Shown: piece by piece, positions 14,433-21,618 of the stretch | How positions within the stretch are numbered: the stretch's first letter is position 1 | Layout: every line of letters starts with the position of its first letter | Source of the DNA: CBDCFV01 sp963664625 | GTDB taxonomy: Bacteria > Chloroflexota > Dehalococcoidia > Lucifugimonadales > UBA3495 | Assembly (NCBI GenBank): GCA_963664625.1 | Contig: OY761541.1 | Span: forward strand, 2,790,001 to 2,854,000 | Length of the DNA stretch: 64,000 bases | Direction: 5' to 3' | Made by a program: the position numbers and the translations under genes | The notes under the pieces: model-generated | Seen by the model: only the letters and a program-made list of their open reading frames with translations | Databases searched by the model: none | Told to the model about the DNA's origin: nothing

Positions 14433-15257
14433 ATGAACAGGGACCGACTGAAAGAAGCCTTTGCTGCTATAAAGCGCGAGCAGAGGTGCGGGCTGATCGC
14501 ATTTTTGACAGTTGGATTCCCCGACATGGAAGCGACGCTGGAGTTGGTCCCAGCGTTGGCAGCCGCGGGGGCCGACGTAATTGAACTTGGCGTGCCCTTC
14601 AGCGATCCCTTGGCCGAGGGGCCGGTTATCCAACAGTCCAGTTTCCTGGCCCTGCAACAACAGGTCACTCTGACCGGTTGCTTGGACGCCGTGGAGGAAC
14701 TACGGGACAAAGTGCCCGACACACCACTGGTGTTCATGGGTTACTACAACCCCATATACAGCTTCGGACCAGAGCGGTTCGCCAAAGAGTGTGGGCGGGT
14801 AGGCGCAGACGGCCTCATTGCCGTGGACCTGCCGCACACCGAGGCCAAGTCCCTCGCTTCCCAATTGGCGGCGGAAGGGGTACATAACATTCCGCTGCTC
14901 GCTCCCACCAGCACCGAAGAAAGCATCCGGAACTCTGCCAGCAGCGCGACGGGGTTTATCTACTGTGTCAGCCTGACGGGCGTCACCGGAGCGAGGGACC
15001 AGGTCTCGGATCGGGGGTTCCAATTGTTGCGGAGAGTCCGCAATTACACAGATGTGCCGCTGGCGGTCGGTTTCGGCATTTCACGCAGGGAACATGTTGA
15101 GCTGGTCTGCCGGGAAGCGGAAGCAGCGGTGGTAGGTAGCGCAATAGTGCGGGTAATGCTAGAATCGCCCCGCGACGAAGTGGTGGCGAGGACCAGTAAC
15201 TTTGTCGCCGAACTGGCGGGGAAGACGGTGTCTCCGGTGGAGGCTGCAGGCAAGTGA
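14433..15257 (+). CDS. trpA: tryptophan synthase alpha chain
   Basis: Cleaves indole-3-glycerol phosphate to indole and glyceraldehyde-3-phosphate. The 274-aa TIM barrel is full length. The active-site loop reads ELGVPFSDPLAEGPVIQ: Glu51 corresponds to catalytic Glu49 of the enteric enzyme, but the residue equivalent to catalytic Asp60 is Glu62. The loop 6 region (YCVSLTGVTGARD) and the phosphate-binding GFGIS and VGSAIV are normal. It overlaps aroH by 4 bp (GTGA), so translation is coupled. No trpB or other trp gene is in the window; aroH and aroF downstream make this a small aromatic-acid cluster. Confidence 0.93.
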   Translation: MNRDRLKEAFAAIKREQRCGLIAFLTVGFPDMEATLELVPALAAAGADVIELGVPFSDPLAEGPVIQQSSFLALQQQVTLTGCLDAVEELRDKVPDTPLVFMGYYNPIYSFGPERFAKECGRVGADGLIAVDLPHTEAKSLASQLAAEGVHNIPLLAPTSTEESIRNSASSATGFIYCVSLTGVTGARDQVSDRGFQLLRRVRNYTDVPLAVGFGISRREHVELVCREAEAAVVGSAIVRVMLESPRDEVVARTSNFVAELAGKTVSPVEAAGK

Positions 15258-15625
15258 CCGTTTGCCGGGGCATCAGGGGAGCGACCATCGCCGACGACAA
15301 CACGGCGGAGGCGATATACTCGTCCACCAGGGAGTTGTTCGAGGCCTTGGTTGAGGCCAATGGCATCGTCGAGCACGACGTGGCAGCGGTCTACTTCACC
15401 ATGACACCCGACCTGAATGCAGTGTTTCCCGCCGCTGCCGCTCGGCAAGCAGGCTGGACCAATACGGCGCTCATGGGCGGAATGGAGATCGCGGTGCCCG
15501 GCAGCCTGGAGAAGTGCATACGCATCCTGGTCCTTTACAACACGGATAAAGAGCCAGGGGAATTAGTGAACCTGTACCTCAAGGGGACCGACGTGTTGCG
15601 TCTCAAGGGAGTTGAGCCTGCATGA
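15254..15625 (+). CDS. aroH: monofunctional chorismate mutase, AroH class
   Basis: Converts chorismate to prephenate. The 123-aa protein matches the trimeric Bacillus-type AroH fold, and all key active-site residues are at the expected places: Arg8 in CRGIRGAT (Arg7 in Bacillus), Glu78 in MEIAVPG, Arg90 in KCIRILVLYNT and Tyr108 in NLYLKGTDVLR. Translation starts at GTG 15254, overlapping the trpA stop. aroF follows after 160 bp that hold two small hairpins (15665-15680 and 15743-15759). Confidence 0.95.
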   Translation: MTVCRGIRGATIADDNTAEAIYSSTRELFEALVEANGIVEHDVAAVYFTMTPDLNAVFPAAAARQAGWTNTALMGGMEIAVPGSLEKCIRILVLYNTDKEPGELVNLYLKGTDVLRLKGVEPA

Positions 15626-15785
15626 TGACAACCTGCTCTTTTTGCCCCAATTACATCCTGTACTACGGCCTCTGGGCCGTGAGATTGTGAGAGATTGTAT
15701 CAAGTTATTCGGAAATCTGTCCCTTTCATAATTTGTGAGCGGCGCCACCAACGGTGGCGTGCCATAAACCGAGGTTAACTTAGAC

Positions 15786-16820
15786 ATGATAGTAGTCATG
15801 GGCAAAGACAGCTCACCCGAACAACTAGAGGAGGTGAAGGGGCGGATAGAGGCCCATCCCGGGCTCAAGCCCCAGGTGTTTGACGGGGTGGAGCGGATAG
15901 TGGTGGGTGTACTGGGTTCCATCCCGCCGGACCTGAAAGACGAGATGGAGGTGCTGCCCGGCGTCATCGAGGTGGTCCGCATCACCAAGCCGTACAAGTT
16001 GGCCAGCCGGGAGTTTCACCCCGACGCCACCAAGATTATGGTGAAGGATGTGGAGATTGGGGGCAAGACCCCTATCATCATGGCTGGGCCGTGTTCAGTC
16101 GAAGACGAAGAACAAATGGTGTCGACCGCCAAGGCGGTCAAGGCCTCCGGCGCAACTATCCTTCGGGGCGGTGCGTTCAAGCCCCGTACCTCGCCTTACA
16201 GCTTCCGGGGGATGGGTATCGAAGGATTAAAACTACTGCAGTTAGCCCAGCGGGAAACGGGTCTGCCAATCATCACCGAGGTAATGGCTACTGAGGACGT
16301 TGACACCGTTGCCGAGTACGCCGACATCCTCCAGATCGGCGCCCGGAACATGCAGAATTACAGCCTGCTGGACGCCGTCGGCGCCGTCAGGAAGCCGGTG
16401 ATGGTCAAGCGCGGCTTGGCCGCTTCTTACGAAGACTGGCTGCTGGCCGCCGAATACGTAATGGCCGGAGGAAACGAACAGGTCATGCTCTGCGAACGCG
16501 GAGTAAGGGCCTTCGAGCAGTACACCCGCTTCACTATGGACGTGGCCGCTATCCCGGTTATCCAGCGGCTGAGCCACCTGCCGATCATCGCCGACCCGAG
16601 CCACAGCACGGGGCGATGGTACTTGGTGACTCCGGTGGCCTTGGCCGCCGTTGCCGCCGGGGCCCACGGCCTGCTGGTGGAAGTGCACCCCAACCCTGAC
16701 GTAGCCAAGTGCGACGGCCCTCAGTCGCTCACCTTCCAGAACTTCGATGGGCTGATGACCCAAGTGAAGGCGGTGACTTCGGTGCGGCAACAACCTGCAC
16801 AACCCGTAGCCGTATCTTAA
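15786..16820 (+). CDS. aroF: 3-deoxy-7-phosphoheptulonate (DAHP) synthase, type I-beta
   Basis: First enzyme of the shikimate pathway, joining phosphoenolpyruvate and erythrose-4-phosphate. The 344-aa product has an N-terminal ferredoxin-like domain (residues 1-70, MIVVMGKDSSPEQLEEV), as in Thermotoga-type enzymes where it mediates aromatic-acid feedback. The barrel follows: PIIMAGPCSVEDEEQM with the metal Cys, LRGGAFKPRTSPYSFRG, LQIGARNMQN, VMVKRGLAAS, and IADPSHSTGRWYLV plus EVHPNP with metal ligands. The ATG lies 15 bp after GAGG. It ends at a strong terminator. Confidence 0.96.
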   Translation: MIVVMGKDSSPEQLEEVKGRIEAHPGLKPQVFDGVERIVVGVLGSIPPDLKDEMEVLPGVIEVVRITKPYKLASREFHPDATKIMVKDVEIGGKTPIIMAGPCSVEDEEQMVSTAKAVKASGATILRGGAFKPRTSPYSFRGMGIEGLKLLQLAQRETGLPIITEVMATEDVDTVAEYADILQIGARNMQNYSLLDAVGAVRKPVMVKRGLAASYEDWLLAAEYVMAGGNEQVMLCERGVRAFEQYTRFTMDVAAIPVIQRLSHLPIIADPSHSTGRWYLVTPVALAAVAAGAHGLLVEVHPNPDVAKCDGPQSLTFQNFDGLMTQVKAVTSVRQQPAQPVAVS

Positions 16821-16866
16821 GAATGCACGGACGCCCTCGCGGCGTTGAATGGTATCGGGCCTGACA

Positions 16867-16900
16867 GGGGCCGGGGCAACGCTCCCGGCCCCTTTTATTT
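16867..16900 (+). terminator. rho-independent terminator after aroF
   Basis: GGGGCCGGG (16867-16875) pairs perfectly with CCCGGCCCC (16884-16892), followed by TTTTATTT. It closes the trpA-aroH-aroF unit 46 bp after the stop. Confidence 0.88.
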
Positions 16901-16971
16901 GCGCAGCAACCCTATGCTTCGATTGACACTCGCAAAGACAGGTGCTAGTAGACCAACCGCCTTAAAATGAT

Positions 16972-17038
16972 GGGTTAATTGAGCGGGGCCGTACCCTATT
17001 CAGATTCTGTAGGTAAACGCGACACACTCAATTAACCC
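16972..17038. repeat. 67-bp unit with 12-bp terminal inverted repeats
   Basis: GGGTTAATTGAG (16972-16983) is repeated inverted as CTCAATTAACCC (17027-17038) around a 43-bp centre. It lies in the 300-bp gap between the aroF terminator and the lipoprotein gene. It could be a tiny mobile-element remnant or a large cruciform. Confidence 0.4.
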
Positions 17039-17120
17039 TCATTACAAAGATTTCGCACTACTAGGCTCTGTTAGCGAAATTAGATCGGATATAATTTTAC
17101 TCTCCATAATAAGATCACCT

Positions 17121-17546
17121 ATGTCGTTCCCAAGAAGGTTGCTTGTGGGCATAAGAGTTTACAAGGTCATTTTGGTTGCCAGCTATGCCCTCGGCATTCT
17201 AATGTTGCTATCTGCTTGTGGGAAACCAACGCCGGGTCTTTTCGATCTTTCTCCGGGGGCAATAGTACGCGAGTTCGACAAACTCATTGAATGGAATTTG
17301 GGCCTGGATGAGCGCCGGGCAAAAGGCTGCCGTGAGGAGGTCAAGGAATTCGGCATTGATGTGGGAGCCTACCGGACCACATTAAATCGTCAACTAGCCG
17401 CCGAAAATTACGAGGAGGCTCGGACTACCGTCGACCTGCTGCGGCTGCAGGTCAAGGACTACGACCACCGAGTACGACAAGCCGGGTGTCCTTTATATCT
17501 ACCCGGCGCCAAATATCAAATACCCACTCCTGCTTTTCCACCGTAA
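17121..17546 (+). CDS. putative lipoprotein
   Basis: A 141-aa protein whose N-terminal 33 residues form a lipoprotein signal: basic start, hydrophobic VILVASYALGILMLL and lipobox LLSAC with Cys33. The mature part is charged and helical (residues 60-125), with two further cysteines (GCREEV and AGCPLYLP) that may form a disulfide. A TATAAT box lies at 17090-17095, but there is no good -35 and no Shine-Dalgarno. Function is not recognised. It faces the minus-strand secreted genes that follow. Confidence 0.65.
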   Translation: MSFPRRLLVGIRVYKVILVASYALGILMLLSACGKPTPGLFDLSPGAIVREFDKLIEWNLGLDERRAKGCREEVKEFGIDVGAYRTTLNRQLAAENYEEARTTVDLLRLQVKDYDHRVRQAGCPLYLPGAKYQIPTPAFPP

Positions 17547-17550
17547 AACA

Positions 17551-17583
17551 AACGGCCCCGGGCTGGCTTCCCCGGAGCCGTGA
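17551..17583 (+). terminator. imperfect hairpin after the lipoprotein gene
   Basis: ACGGC...CCGG pairs with CCGG...GCCGT a few bases after the stop at 17546, with a GAAAATGTT tail rather than a clear T-run. It may be a weak terminator. The rest of the gap to 17817 shows nothing clear. Confidence 0.35.
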
Positions 17584-17817
17584 AAATGTTAGCCTTGTCG
17601 GCCTCCCTTGTCAGCTTCCTGGTCTGGTTGATGGTGGTGTCTTTCCCCGGCTCAACCCATCGCGGCCCAGGAGCACGCAGAAAGATTGGATGACAATCAC
17701 TAAAACGCCCGTTTTTGTGACTGGGCGACGCATGATAACAGGCCTTGTCTCATAGCGCTACGGCGTTCTGTCAGGGGGTGAAGGGGAAATATCGGGGCTT
17801 TGCCCAATACTGGTGGG

Positions 17818-18204
17818 TTATGGTTGAGCTGTCAGGAAAGCTGGTTGGTGCCAAGGGTTATCGACCTCCACTTGTGCGTGGTTGAAAGGCACTCCAGCGA
17901 GCTCGATCTGTTCCTGGACTGGGTTGATGTGCTCCTTGCTGGAGACGATGACTTTGATGCCGCCGAAACCTCCTGCATTGGTTGTGTAGATTCTGACGAC
18001 CCCGGGATGTTGGTCTAGGTTGATGTCTTGGAGGACTTTGAGCCACTTTTCCACGTCGGCTACGGGGTATCCAATGTCCTTGTAGATGCGGAGGGGTTCC
18101 GGGCTTTCTTGAGTTGGTGTTGGCAGTGGAGTTGGAGTCGCAGCGGCACAGGCCGCTGCGACTGTTATCCAGAGGGTCAAGGCTGTTACGGCTAGGTTGT
18201 TCAC
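17818..18204 (-). CDS. putative lipoprotein with protease-prosegment-like domain
   Basis: The 128-aa product starts with a lipoprotein signal (LTLWITVAAAC, lipobox VAAAC), followed by a Pro/Thr linker (TPTPLPTPTQESPEP). The remaining 90 residues include GGIKVIVSSKEHINPVQEQIELAGVPFNHAQVEV. That strand-helix-strand pattern resembles the last part of S1-protease propeptides and the equivalent part of the neighbouring protease precursor. It follows that protease gene by 12 bp on the same strand, so the two are almost certainly cotranscribed. It may inhibit, chaperone or anchor the protease. The likeness is by eye only. Confidence 0.62.
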   Translation of the reverse strand: MNNLAVTALTLWITVAAACAAATPTPLPTPTQESPEPLRIYKDIGYPVADVEKWLKVLQDINLDQHPGVVRIYTTNAGGFGGIKVIVSSKEHINPVQEQIELAGVPFNHAQVEVDNPWHQPAFLTAQP

Positions 18205-18216
18205 TTGGTCCTCCGG

Positions 18217-18927
18217 TTAGCAGGTGTATGGGGAGGCGCAGGAGCGCCAGTTGGAACTCTGGCCGAGGTCTTTGTATATGCCGGAGATCGGGGATATGAC
18301 CCTGGAGCCGCTGTTTGGATCGTAGCCTACGTGGGTGCCGTAGAGCCTGACATCCGTGTTTGAGCCGGCCAACTTGTAGTACGGAGCCCCGCTGTCACCA
18401 CTCCCGGACACGATTGTGATGAGGTGCTGGCAGAGAAGCATCCGGTTGTTCCCTTCGTTGGTGTTCTCGCAGGTATCGTCTATGGTGCCGGACCTGTAGC
18501 CGGTGGTCCTGCCAAACCTATAGAGGGTGTGGCCAACTGAAAGTCGGCCACCCTCATGTTTGACCTTTAACTGGTCACCGGAGGCTACTTCTATTGACCC
18601 GATGGCATCGGGTTTAGCGATGTAGCCGCGCTGGTAACTGACACCTGAGTCAAATTCGATGAACGCGGCGTCGGACCTGCGGCAGGTCTTCCCGGCAGGG
18701 CAGTGTAGGAGTGCGGAAAATAAGGGGTCTATCTTTTCGTTGCCGATCTTGTGGTCTGGATTGGCGTTGGTCGGCTGGTAGAAGGCGACGTTGGTAACAC
18801 CGCCGTCCCAGGGGTCTGCTTCTGTGCAGTGACCGGCTGTGACGACGCCGGCTTTGCTGTCTCTTTCGGTGACGAAGCCGATGGAGCACGCTCCGAAGCT
18901 GGCGGTCTTTGTCTGGTAGGCGCCCAT
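18217..18927 (-). CDS. S1-family serine protease, catalytic part (frameshifted from its N-terminus)
   Basis: This 236-aa frame carries a complete chymotrypsin-fold catalytic triad of the bacterial streptogrisin/alpha-lytic type: His33 in GVVTAGHC, Asp86 in RRSDAAFIEFD and Ser179 in SGSGDSGAPYY. Several cysteines suggest disulfides and export. The frame has no signal peptide of its own, but it remains open for about 27 codons upstream of the ATG, up to about 19010, reading AAVKITHRGIIVKELDLRDR. That stretch continues the propeptide-like sequence of the preceding frame. The two frames therefore look like one precursor split by a single-base shift near 19005-19012. Confidence 0.78.
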   Translation of the reverse strand: MGAYQTKTASFGACSIGFVTERDSKAGVVTAGHCTEADPWDGGVTNVAFYQPTNANPDHKIGNEKIDPLFSALLHCPAGKTCRRSDAAFIEFDSGVSYQRGYIAKPDAIGSIEVASGDQLKVKHEGGRLSVGHTLYRFGRTTGYRSGTIDDTCENTNEGNNRMLLCQHLITIVSGSGDSGAPYYKLAGSNTDVRLYGTHVGYDPNSGSRVISPISGIYKDLGQSSNWRSCASPYTC

Positions 18928-18974
18928 GATCTCGTCGCTGTTGGCCCTGTCACGGAGGTCAAGCTCTTTGACTA

Positions 18975-19502
18975 TTATGCCTCTGTGGGTGATTTTGACC
19001 GCGGCGTGCGGTAGTCGAGCTTGGTGAGTATGGCCAGGATTTCGCTCTTCTTGGTCAGGTCGAGGATGCCGATTTCCAGGCGGTTGCTCTGCTCTTCAAG
19101 GTCCGTGGCGGCCACGCTGGAGTTTGCCCAAACGTCATTCTGCATGGAGGAATACCATGTCTTGAGTTGGGTCATGGTGTAGTCACCGCTGATGACGTTG
19201 AGCCGGGCGTCCGCATTGGCCCCGAACTTGTTTTCTACGGCGTCGCGGGCCGCGTTCTGCTTGTCTGTGCTGCTTTCGTCCCCGGTGAGGTAGATGTTGA
19301 GGACATCGCCCTCAGCGTCCTTGGAGAAGTAGTAGCCTCCGAACTCGCTGACTGTGTTGCCGACTTCAGCGAGGAGTTGGTTGTGGTCCTTGTGGGTGGT
19401 AACGTCGAGGTTCTCGCCGGTGTCCTGGGCGGCGACGTAGCTCACTCCTGTGATGAGCAGGACGAACAGGGCTATAACTGCAAAAAGCTTGAAAGGGAAC
19501 AT
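18975..19502 (-). CDS. signal peptide and propeptide of the split S1 protease
   Basis: The 175-aa frame opens with a good Sec signal peptide (KLFAVIALFVLLITGVSYVAAQ, cleavage after Ala). It continues as a charged propeptide-like domain ending VAATDLEEQSNRLEIGILDL...ILTKLDY, like the prosegment end of streptogrisin-type precursors. After KLDY this frame runs into an unlikely tail (TPRSKSPTEA) and stops, whereas the neighbouring frame continues sensibly into the protease. The start ATG 19502 follows CGGAGG. Read together, the two frames would give a precursor of about 428 residues. Sequencing error, true pseudogene and programmed frameshift are all possible. Confidence 0.7.
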   Translation of the reverse strand: MFPFKLFAVIALFVLLITGVSYVAAQDTGENLDVTTHKDHNQLLAEVGNTVSEFGGYYFSKDAEGDVLNIYLTGDESSTDKQNAARDAVENKFGANADARLNVISGDYTMTQLKTWYSSMQNDVWANSSVAATDLEEQSNRLEIGILDLTKKSEILAILTKLDYRTPRSKSPTEA

Positions 19503-19847
19503 CGGGGATACCTCCGTTAAAGTGTGATTGCCGGGGACACTCTGTTGATGTTAGCGATCAACGACGGAGGTACAGGTGTGCCAGTGACGCGAGAAGCCGG
19601 TCATGGCGACCGGGAGGAGAATAAGTGCGAGGTCCTGGGTAGCCTAGAGAACGCCACGGCATCACCTCCTTTACGCTTCAAGCTACCCGGTAATTTACAA
19701 AAAGTTCCCAACGTTTCATAGTAGGGAAATCCCTACTCTTTGGCTGAATATCCACCTAGGGTTTGCCCGGTCGTCCTTTGGTACTGGTTCTGGGGATGGG
19801 ACGCCGGAGTTAAGGGGCCCAATATATTGGTCGCCGGGAGTTGAAGA
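19503..19847. other. divergent control region between protease and MDMPI-like gene
   Basis: The 345-bp gap holds the leader ORF above and two palindromes. AGTAGGGA-AA-TCCCTACT (19720-19737) lies upstream of the leader ORF in the protease direction. CCAATATATTGG (19819-19830) is a perfect 12-bp palindrome 18 bp before the plus-strand gene at 19848. Both are placed like operators, but no clear -35/-10 pair was identified for either direction. Confidence 0.4.
19601..19657 (-). CDS. 18-codon leader ORF with maximal Shine-Dalgarno
   Basis: On the minus strand AAAGGAGGTGAT, an exact complement of the 16S rRNA 3' end, stands 3 bases before GTG 19657. The frame reads VAFSRLPRTSHLFSSRSP and stops 98 bp before the protease precursor start. 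It could be a regulatory leader peptide or a ribosome standby site. No run of one amino acid suggests classical attenuation. Confidence 0.4.
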   Translation of the reverse strand: MAFSRLPRTSHLFSSRSP

Positions 19848-20696
19848 ATGAGCAGTGCGAACGTACAGGAAATAGCGGCAACCAGGACAGCATCGTTGAG
19901 GAGAGAAATTGCCAGCCTCAAAACATTTACGGCTGACCTGACTGCCGCCGACCTTTCTTTGCCCAGTTCATGCACCGAGTGGGAAGTGCAGGACGTCGCC
20001 GCCCACTTGGTGGCCGCCGCGGAGAATTGGGCGAACATAGTAGAGCGAGCCTTGACCGGCGCCGCCCCATCCACCCTCGGGCGGTCAACCGGGCCTGCCC
20101 AGCCCGATGAAAACGCCGAGACCGCCATCAGGCTGAGGAAAGAATTGGGAGATAGGCTGGTACCCACTCTTCTCGATAACCTGAGCCGCTTGGACCAAGC
20201 GTTGACCCGGATCACGCCGGAGAATTGGGAGACCGAAGTTCGGCACAACGCAGACGGCCAGATGCCGCTGTGGAGGTACATAATTTCGATAACCAGGGGA
20301 GTGGGCGTACACGGGTGGGACATGCGCTGGGGCCTTGACCACGACGCGCCGCTGGGGGCCGATTGCGTGCCTGGCCTGGTGGACTCTATAGAGACTTGGC
20401 TGAGGGTGTTTTGTTTTCACCCGAGTGAGCCGTTGGAAAACCCGATACGGTTCCGCTTTCTGCTCTCGGGCCCGGTTACCGGCAGCAGGGATGTGGTCGT
20501 CAAGGGCGACGATTTCGAACTACAGGAAAACGCGACCTCTCCCGCAGACATCGTCTACCAGTGCGACGCCGGCGTCTTCGTTTTGATGGCTTACGGACGG
20601 TTGACACGGCATGAGGCCCAGTCCCGGGGCCGGTTGACCGTTGACGGTGATGAAGGCTTGGCCGCCAGGTTCGACGAGTGGTTCAACACCGGGTAG
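19848..20696 (+). CDS. maleylpyruvate isomerase/DinB-like family protein
   Basis: The 282-aa protein has an N-terminal four-helix DinB/MDMPI-type domain with the family signature CTEWEVQDVAAHLVAAAENW (residues 42-61). The histidine here is usually a metal ligand, with VGVHGWDMRWGL supplying a second one near residue 155. The C-terminal 90 residues have an SCP2-like strand pattern ending AYGRLTRHEAQSRGRLTVDGD. In actinobacteria such proteins are thiol-dependent isomerases or transferases; no mycothiol genes are seen here. The ATG follows GGGAG with 7-nt spacing. Confidence 0.78.
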   Translation: MSSANVQEIAATRTASLRREIASLKTFTADLTAADLSLPSSCTEWEVQDVAAHLVAAAENWANIVERALTGAAPSTLGRSTGPAQPDENAETAIRLRKELGDRLVPTLLDNLSRLDQALTRITPENWETEVRHNADGQMPLWRYIISITRGVGVHGWDMRWGLDHDAPLGADCVPGLVDSIETWLRVFCFHPSEPLENPIRFRFLLSGPVTGSRDVVVKGDDFELQENATSPADIVYQCDAGVFVLMAYGRLTRHEAQSRGRLTVDGDEGLAARFDEWFNTG

Positions 20697-20827
20697 CCGT
20701 CTTTCCGGGCTGATACCCTCCGGATTCATCGTCCTCCGCACCGGCGCGCGATATTTATTATGTAATTGCGCTCCCATAGTGTATAGCGACTCCGGTAACG
20801 AATCGCTGGTATATTATCTGTATTCGG

Positions 20828-20850
20828 CGCCATAATGGATATATATGGCG
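20828..20850. repeat. inverted repeat in the 285-bp gap before the GNAT gene
   Basis: CGCCATA (20828-20834) and TATGGCG (20844-20850) form a perfect 7-bp inverted repeat with a 9-nt AT-rich centre. The surrounding gap 20697-20981 has no ORF with a start signal. Confidence 0.35.
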
Positions 20851-20981
20851 TGTTTGCTATCGTATGAGCTTTTACATGCCGATTGATTTTAGATAGGCTG
20901 TTTGCTAAAATTCAGCCTCTCACAACCTTGGGCATTCACGGCTTCACCCCTGACCCATGCCATCTTGCCGGAGGGAGCGCC

Positions 20982-21557
20982 ATGTTCCCAGAAGTTGAAC
21001 TCAAAACCGGGACCCGGGAAGACATCAAACGAATCATGGAATGGCTAGAAGACGCCGAAGTAAATTCCATGTGGTACGGCTTGGGAGATGATGGCAAACC
21101 GCTTCACATTGGTTACGCTCCGCACGAATTGCTTGAAGCGCCGGATGAACAGGTCCAGCATGTCTTTGAAGACGAGACCCGCAGGATTTATTCCATATAC
21201 ACCAACGACGGTACGCATATTGGCGAGGGGCAACTCGTTATCGAAAGTCCGCTAATGGAGGCCCAACTCTTCCTGCTGGTCGGCCGCAAAGACCTGTGGC
21301 ATCATCACTACGGCACGATGGCTATGATCAAGCTTCTCGACGAGGCCTACGAAGACCAGGGGTTGCACCGGGTCTGGGTGGACGTGCCCGAATACAACGA
21401 GCATGCCCTTCAGATGTGCCAGCACCTGGGTTTCGTTCTGGAGGGGCACTTGCGCAAGACCCATCGCAAGGATGGAGAATGGTACGATTCTTCGGCGATG
21501 GGGTTGCTGGCGGAAGAATATATGCGCCGCCGCTCGCGGCTTATACCTGACGCCTGA
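20982..21557 (+). CDS. GNAT-family N-acetyltransferase, RimJ/RimL-like
   Basis: The 191-aa protein starts at ATG 20982 behind GGAGGGA; a longer in-frame reading begins in AT-rich spacer without a ribosome site. The GNAT order is visible: RRIYSIYTNDGTHIGEGQLVI (strands), EAQLFLLVGRKDLWHHHYGTMAMIKLLDEAY (acetyl-CoA region, somewhat divergent from Q/RxxGxG/A), and HRVWVDVPEYNEHALQMCQHLGFVLEGHLR, typical of RimJ/RimL enzymes that acetylate protein N-termini or small amines. Substrate unknown. Confidence 0.82.
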   Translation: MFPEVELKTGTREDIKRIMEWLEDAEVNSMWYGLGDDGKPLHIGYAPHELLEAPDEQVQHVFEDETRRIYSIYTNDGTHIGEGQLVIESPLMEAQLFLLVGRKDLWHHHYGTMAMIKLLDEAYEDQGLHRVWVDVPEYNEHALQMCQHLGFVLEGHLRKTHRKDGEWYDSSAMGLLAEEYMRRRSRLIPDA

Positions 21558-21618
21558 ACTTGAGGTAAATCGACCAAGTAAATTTCGGTCCAAAATAACG
21601 GGTGCAGAGGAGGATGCT

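Noticed and set aside
19661..19673. ATCACCTCCTTTA resembling the 16S rRNA 3' end
   Set aside because: The conserved GGTTGG and helix 45 sequences are absent on the left. On the other strand it is simply a maximal Shine-Dalgarno.
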